From the NCBI GenBank assembly GCA_016703335.1, contig JADJCG010000011.1:1-64000 (forward strand): a DNA stretch of 64,000 nucleotides, written 5' to 3'. The notes under the pieces were generated by a model. That model had not been told where the DNA came from, did no database searches, and worked only from the letters and a program-made list of their open reading frames with translations. The position numbers were made by a program, and so were the translations under genes. This document shows, piece after piece, positions 58,415 to 64,000 of the stretch. The first letter of the stretch is position 1. Each line of letters opens with the position of its first letter. This stretch comes from Caulobacteraceae bacterium (lineage in GTDB: Bacteria > Pseudomonadota > Alphaproteobacteria > Caulobacterales > Aquidulcibacteraceae).

Positions 58415-59147
58415 ATGGCCGACGTCGAACAAGCGCCGCCCGCTCGGCGCGGCATTTGGGGCCGGCTGGCGTTGGTTGCCGTGTTCGCTTTAGGTCTGTT
58501 TGCGGCATGGCGTTTCGGCGTCTTTGACTATCTTAACTTCGAGACTCTGCGCGCGCAGCGCGAGACACTTAATGCATTCGTTGCGACCAACCAGGTTCTC
58601 GCCTTTGCCGCCTTCATCGCCATCTATGTCGTGGTCACCGCGCTGGCGCTCCCAGGCGCGTTCTGGATCACGATCTTGGGCGGCTATCTGTTCGGTCTAG
58701 TCGGCGGCGCTGTCGCGACCACGATCGGCGCCACTCTGGGCGCGACGGCACTGTTTGTGATCGCGCGCTACCTGCTTGCCGATACATCGCGCGCGCGCCG
58801 GACCCTTCCTGAAAGCATAGAGGCAGGCTTCGAAGAAAACGCCATCAGCTATTTGCTCACGCTGCGGCTGGTCCCGGTGGTGCCGTTCTTTATCGCCAAT
58901 GTTGCGCCCGCCTTTCTCGGAGCGCGCGCTTGAGCAGCTTCATTTGACGACCGCAGTCGGGATCATCCCCGGCGTCATCGCCTACACGCGGATCGGCGCC
59001 GGCCTCGGCGCAGCGTTCGACGCCGGAGAAGCCCCCGATATCGCTGCGTTCGCGCGAGAGCTGGCGCCCGCGTTCGTCGCGCTCGCAGCGCTCGCGATCG
59101 CGCCCGCAATCTACAGCCGCTTTAAACGCCCGAAAGCGGCCAGTTAG
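58415..59147 (+). CDS. TVP38/TMEM64 (DedA-like) membrane protein, one frameshift
   Basis: About 244 residues, five to six helices. The VTT signature is present: ALPGAFWITILGGYLFGLVG, GATLGATALFVIARYL, LRLVPVVPFFIANVAPAFLG; the frame changes at about 58920-58928, and LTTAVGIIPGVIAYTRIG-AGL completes the domain. VTT proteins may scramble lipids or carry polyprenyl lipids. Very often next to a mercuric-reductase-like flavoprotein, as here (14 bases apart). Confidence 0.88.
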
Positions 59148-59160
59148 GAGTTTAGCTTTT

Positions 59161-60589
59161 ATGGAAAGCATAAAAGCGGACATCGCCATTATCGGCGGCG
59201 GCTCCGCTGGATTAGTCGCAGCCTCCGGCGCCGCTCAGCTCGGCCAAAAGGTCGTGCTGTTTGAAAGCGGTGAAATGGGAGGCGACTGCCTAAATTATGG
59301 CTGCGTGCCTTCAAAGTCGCTGATTGCAGCGGCGCGCGCAGCCCAGAACGCACGCACGGCGGGGCCACTCGGGCTCGACGTCGCGCCTCCGCATGTCGAT
59401 TGGCCTCGCGTCAAGGCGCACTTCCACGGTGTGATCGAAACCATTGCTCCCATCGATAGCCAAGAGCGTTTCGAGGGCCTCGGCGTCAAGGTCGTGCGCG
59501 AACGCGCGCGCTTTGCCGATGCGCGCACGATCGTCTCCGAGAGTCCGGCGTGCGCGCGCGCCTGATGGTGATCGCCACTGGCGCCCGCGCCGGCGCGCCG
59601 CCCATTCCGGGTTTGAGCGAGGTCCCTTATCTCACCAACGAGACCATCTTCAGCATCGATGCGCTGCCGACATCTCATCATCCTCGGCGCCGGCGCTATC
59701 GGGCTCGAACTCGGCCAGGCCTTTGCCCGCCTTGGATCCAAAGTCACGTTGATCGAAGCCGGCACGCTCTTCGCTGGCAAAGATAACGAAGCCGCCAAAG
59801 TGCTGCGCGCGAAGCTGAACGCAGAGGGCGTGACCCTGCACGAATCCGCGACGGCGCAGCGCATCGAAGGCGCAGACGGCGTCATCGCAGCCGACATCGA
59901 ACTAGGCGGCGCAACCAAACGCGTCGAAGGCTCTCACCTTCTCGTCGCGGCTGGACGCAAGCCCAATGTCGAGGACCTTGGCTTAGAGGCTGCGGGCGTC
60001 ATTTACGACAAACGCGGCGTCACCACCGACGCTCGCTTGCGAACCTCCAATCGGCGCGTCTATGCGCTGGGCGACGTCGCCTCACGCGAACAATTCACCC
60101 ACGCTGCGGGGCTCCACGGATCGCTGTTCGTGCGCAATGCTCTCTTCAAGCTCTCGCCGGGCCGCGCGGACGCTGCGCCCATTCCCCGCGTGATCTACAC
60201 CGAGCCCGAATACGCGGCTGTCGGCTTGTCGGAAGCAGAAGCGCGGGAGCGCTGGGACGATAAGGTACGGGCGCTCTTTTGTGCCAATGCACGACAATGA
60301 TCGCGCCCAGACTGAGCGCGACACTGAGGGCTTTGCCCGCATCATCGTCCGTACCAATGGTGAGATTTTGGGCGCGGTGATTGTTGGAGCGCACGCTGGC
60401 GAGACTATCGCAACCGTCGCCCTGGCGATCGCCAACAAGCTCAAGATAGCCGCCTTCACCTCGAGCTTTGTGCCCGCCTATCCTACCCGCGCAGAAATCT
60501 TGAAGCGCGCTGCAGGGCAGTTCTACACCGAGAGCCTGTTTTCGCCGCGCACCAAGCTTTTGGTTCGCCTGCTCGCGCAACTGCCTTGA
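59161..60589 (+). CDS. Mercuric-reductase-like pyridine nucleotide-disulfide oxidoreductase, three frameshifts
   Basis: About 476 residues over four frame segments. FAD site IAIIGGGSAGLVAASGAAQL, redox-active pair in GGDCLNYGCVPSKSL, NAD site LIILGAGAIGLELGQAFARL, second FAD site RVYALGDVASREQFTHAAGL, dimer domain ending YPTRAEILKRAAGQFY. Breaks near 59555, 59675 and 60285. The C-terminal vicinal cysteines needed for mercury reduction are absent, so mercury is unlikely to be the substrate. Confidence 0.88.
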
Positions 60590-60603
60590 GAGAGTTCGAT
60601 CGC

Positions 60604-61478
60604 ATGACGGCTTGGCGTTTGGGGAATTATCGGCGGCTCTGGCCTCTACGACATCGACGCCCTTGAAAACCGCCGTTGGACGCGGATCGCCAGCCCGTGG
60701 GGCGAGGCCTCCGACGAAGTGCTGAACGGCGTTCTAAACGGCGTTGAGCTCGCCTTCCTACCGCGGCACGGCCGCGGGCACATGATTCCGCCGTCCGCCA
60801 TCAACGCCCGCGCCAATATCGATGTGCTCAAGCGGGTAGGCTGCACTGACATCGTCTCTGTTTCCGCCGTCGGGTCACTACGGGAGGATATCCCGCCCGG
60901 CGCTTTTGCGCTCGCCGATCAATTCATCGATCGCACACGCCAACGCCCCAGTAGCTTTTTCGGGGCGGGCCTCGCCGCTCACGTCTCAATGGCCGATCCG
61001 GTGTGTCCGCGCCTTTCAGCGCTCGTGCAAAGCGCCAGCTGGCGCGGGCGTCCAGATCGCAAAGACGGCCACTTATCTTGCTATGGAAGGCCCCCAATTT
61101 TCGACCCGGGCAGAGAGCCGCCTTTATCGGAGTTGGGGTTGCGATATCATCGGCATGACAGCGATGCCCGAGGCGCGCTTGGCGCGCGAAGCGGAGTTGC
61201 CTTACGCTTCGCTTTGCATGGTTACCGATTACGATTGTTGGCGCGAAGACAACGCCGATGTCGATGTCGGCGCTATTCTGGCGGTGATGCACGCCAATGT
61301 CGCCCGCGCAAGGCAAGTCATCACCGAACTGGCCAAGGTGTTGCGCGAGGTCCCGCGTGCGCCTTCGCCGATCGATACGTGCTTGGACATGGCTTTCATC
61401 ACCGATCCGGCCAAGTGGGATGCCGAACTCGTGCAAAAGCTCGACGCCGTCTGCGCCAGGCGGTTCGCCAAAACTTAG
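60604..61478 (+). CDS. S-methyl-5'-thioadenosine phosphorylase family protein, two frameshifts
   Basis: About 291 residues, the normal length. GIIGGSGLYDIDALENRRW (one base off the ATG frame near 60625), LPRHGRGHMIPPSAINARAN, SVSAVGSLREDIPPG, then after about 61035 ATYLAMEGPQFSTRAESRLY and DIIGMTAMPEARLAREAEL, YASLCMVTDYDCW. MTAP splits 5'-methylthioadenosine to adenine and methylthioribose-1-phosphate. Here the neighbours suggest it may act on another 5'-modified adenosine. Its TAG overlaps the TAA of the opposing radical SAM gene. Confidence 0.88.
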
Positions 61479-62421
61479 GCGGAGCAACTGCCTCCGCCCA
61501 GCACGCAGAATTTGGCGCAATGGCGGTGATTGAGCGCGACTGGCGCTAGACTGTCCGTTAAACGCGCCGCCAGCTCGAACTGCGGTTCATAGGGAAGCAG
61601 TGTGCAGGCTATCACGCTGGCGCGGCGGCGCCTTTGCGTTTACGACCATGCGCGCGCTGGCGCACATCATAGCCGCGGATCGACCTTCAAGAGCCCCAGC
61701 AGGCATCGGTGATTTCCGGGACATTGATTGCTTCGTCCATCTCAGGAAGAGCACCAACTCATCTGGTTTGTTCGCATCGATTGCCCAGCCGCGCGCCGCA
61801 ATGAGACGCGAGAATCCAGCGCGCATCTGGGTTTCGTCTACGCCCCATAGAGTGCGACCCGCCAAGCTTATGATGAACCCTGCTTCCGAAAGCCAATCGA
61901 CACCAAGCAAGGTCTCGGCATAGCTGCCAGCGCCACGCTCCTGATCGTGTTGCTCTGCATCGAAATGGTCGAGGCTCACGCGGAGCGCGATCCGCCCAGC
62001 ATGCGCTGCTTGCAACGCCAGCAGTCCATCGCGAACCCGCGGCCGCATCATAGGCCTCATGGCGTTGGTCAGATCAATACGCGATGGCCGCGCGCAACGG
62101 CCAATTCCACGAGTTCGATGATCTGTGGGTTGAGGAAAGGCTCGCCGCCAGTGAAACCAATTTCGATCGCACCATCCGCAAGTGCCGCCACTTCCTCGAG
62201 GAAAGGCGCGAAATCAGCCGTCGTGAAGTACTCAAACCGATCGTTAGTGGAGAGCTCTCGATGTAACAGTGCGCGCACGCGATGTTGCAGAGCGTCCCCG
62301 TATTGACCCACAGCGTCTTTAGTCCGTCAAACGCCACACGCGCGCGGGGCTCGCCTTGGGCGGTAAGGTTCGGATCGCAGAACTTCGTGTACGGCGGATC
62401 AGTGACAGTCATGGGTTTCAT
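61475..62421 (-). CDS. Radical SAM enzyme 1, at least five frameshifts
   Basis: About 315 residues spread over several frames. The cluster-binding triad CNIACAHC (CX3CX2C) lies in LWVNTGTLCNIACAHCYIES; IEIGFTGGEPFLNPQIIELV is the SAM-binding GGE motif; RIALRVSLDHFDAEQHD follows. The C-terminus carries cysteines in MMCASAR, ACTLLPYEPQFEL and HRHCAKFCVLGGGSC, suggesting a second iron-sulfur cluster. Breaks near 62250, 62070, 61742, 61690 and 61620. The next gene upstream overlaps its ATG once a G6-run indel is corrected. Product unknown. Confidence 0.8.
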
Positions 62422-63507
62422 ACGTTCGGCAAAGACGACGACATGGAATCCCCGGCTCTCGCGCCGGCCAAGCGCTGTGCGCGGATCGCAGCCAAATCAT
62501 CCCCCCAATTGCGCCGCGAAATATGCATCGCAGCCGATGCAGACATTAGCAAAGGTCCGCCCTTTGGGGTCCGATACGGTAGAAGCGTTGCGATAAGCTT
62601 CCCGGCTCCAGCCGGCGCTTAGCCCCATCGCTTCGGGATCGCCTGCATTGATCGCTTCAAACGCTGGGTGGCCTCTCAAACTGTCGAGAATATCGGTCAG
62701 GCGCTCCTCGGCCACGCTGCCCAGCGGCGCCTTAGTCTTGAGACAGCACGGATAGACAGAGCCGTCCGGTTCGAGCGCAACCTCTGAACCCGCCTGACCG
62801 TAGTTCAGAAAGTTCTTTCCACCGCTCCAGCGGGCGCAAAATTGGTTTCGTATGTCGCTTCAGAGAGGCCATTCGCCTAGCCACGGCCGCGCGGCCAAAG
62901 TTCGCCAATCCACAAGTCGGGCTGCGCGCCAAAGAACAAAGAACGGTCCGCGATCGTCATCGGCGGGCCTAGATCCCGGCGCTTTCAGACGCGGATCTCG
63001 CGCGCCCCCCAAACCTACTTCTCGCGCGCCGAACAGCGCCATCATCGCGCGCACATCCTCCATCAACGCGAACTTCTTGTCTCCTTCCAACCCAACGTGG
63101 AAGTCATCGATCGAGGCGATCGCTATCGTACGCACACCACGTGACAGCATGCCTTCGATATGCTCGGGGGTCAGAATGTCTCCCGTCGTTTGGATCGAAA
63201 TGTGCGGCCCCCGATCACCCCAACGACGGCCTATCTCTTCAAGAACCGGATAGAACAATTCCTCGCGCACGCCGTCGATCAACACCTCGCCGCCAGCCAG
63301 CACCAAGAGCGTACGCTTGCGCGCGCCACTGGCGTCCACAAAACTCATATCTTCCGGTAGGTTTGCAATGATGTTGCGATAGGCGCTCTGTCCCTCACCC
63401 ACGACGCGCTTTAGGTCTTCGCGCACATACGGCCGAAAGCGATCATCGTAGCAATGCTTGCATCGCCGATGGCACGCCCAGGTCAAAACCCAATAGATCG
63501 CTTCCAC
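62418..63507 (-). CDS. Radical SAM enzyme 2 with SPASM-like C-terminus, several frameshifts
   Basis: About 363 residues. GTG start at 63507 with GAGG 6 bases upstream. Triad CHRRCKHC in WVLTWACHRRCKHCYDDRF; LLVLAGGEVLIDGVREELFY in the GGE position; IAIASIDDFHVGLEGD. C-terminal cysteines in NFCARWSGG, VYPCCLKTKAPLGS and VCIGCDAYF fit auxiliary clusters. Breaks near 62965, 62885, 62840 and in the G6 run at about 62503; fixing the last extends the protein to a TGA overlapping radical SAM 1 (ATGA). Confidence 0.8.
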
Positions 63508-63639
63508 TGCGCACCTCAAAAAGTTCCTGATCACCAGAATGCCGACAGATTGCCGGGTCAAGTGCGCCCAGAAGCAGCACGACTGTATCCAAAGGACGCG
63601 CCGCTGCGTATCGAAAGAAGTGAAGTTGGGAGAATCCTT

Positions 63640-64000
63640 ATGCTTGGCCGCAAGCTGCTCGTCGCCGCGATCCTCGCGTTGGGGAATGGTCGGCGCACCC
63701 GTCGCCGCGCACGCCGCAGACACTGCCGCTTACGATCGCTTGCTGACGCGGTACGTGGCCGCTTCAGCGGACGGCATCAATCGCGTGCGCTATGCGGCCT
63801 GGGTGTCGAGCTCTGAAGATGTTCGCGCGCTCAACGCCTATGTGGCCTCACTTGAACGCGATCGCCCGTCGCGCATGACGCGCGATGAACAACTCGCCCA
63901 TTGGATCAACCTCTACAACGCTGTCACGCTCCAGATCATCCTTGAGAATTACCCGGTACGATCGATCCGCGACATCCGCAGCCAAACCTTGGATCCGCGC
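63640..64000 (+). CDS. Exported DUF547 protein (3' cut by window edge, one frameshift)
   Basis: Signal-like start MLGRKLLVAAILALG, then after an indel in GGGG (near 63686) VGAPVAAHAADTAAYDRLLT, LNAYVASLERDRPSRMTRDE and the DUF547 core LAHWINLYNAVTLQIILENY. DUF547 is thiol-peptidase-like but of unproven function. Divergent from radical SAM 2 with 132 bases between starts. Confidence 0.85.

Noticed and set aside
59161..60589. True mercuric reductase (merA)
   Set aside because: No C-terminal vicinal cysteines, no N-terminal heavy-metal domain, and no other mer genes nearby.

Overview
The window is GC-rich, mostly chromosomal DNA of an alphaproteobacterium of the Caulobacterales type (Hyphomonadaceae or Caulobacteraceae). 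The best markers are a recognisable ctrA, a sciP (DUF1153) gene between flgE and fliF, and the order fliF-fliG-flbE-fliN-flbD-flhA, which is the arrangement known from Caulobacter crescentus. No rRNA, prophage, insertion sequence or CRISPR array was found.

Layout: 0-10 kb holds an RND efflux pump, a D-amino-acid PLP enzyme coupled to a sugar-lactone oxidase, a duplicated small membrane protein, and a TonB-dependent receptor behind a TPR-sulfotransferase gene. 10-19 kb holds tRNA-Met(CAT), an Lrp regulator, an exported C13-type peptidase, DUF3754 and Asp-hydroxylase genes, a thioesterase-thiolase-DUF2332 operon facing a MarR regulator across a perfect palindrome, and mnmA. 19.4-37.5 kb is a flagellar and cell-cycle island: flgL and flgK diverge from fliK-flgD-flgE, then come sciP, the fliF operon, an FlhG-like ATPase, fliI-fliJ and ctrA. 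The intergenic DNA carries sigma54-type promoters and FlbD (ftr)-like palindromes.

39.2-46 kb is an accessory segment with gene remnants, a decayed tandem copy of an orphan parA gene, small unknown genes and three of four copies of a dispersed hairpin repeat. 46-54.2 kb is a complete kdpFABC-DE potassium system led by two micro-ORFs. 54.8-64 kb starts with an exported MsrB and continues with a cluster of two glycosyltransferases (arsenosugar-associated families TIGR04283 and TIGR04282), DUF1499, a sterol-desaturase-like hydroxylase, TVP38, a mercuric-reductase-like flavoprotein, an MTA phosphorylase, two radical SAM enzymes and DUF547. This cluster is the best candidate for an undescribed pathway: one radical SAM enzyme may make a 5'-deoxyadenosyl adduct, the phosphorylase may remove adenine, and the glycosyltransferases may decorate the resulting sugar.

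Caution: about 18 genes carry small frameshifts although the sense of the protein continues in another frame. They are densest in 57.6-64 kb. Indels left in a draft assembly are the simplest explanation, so broken genes are annotated as their reconstructed full spans.
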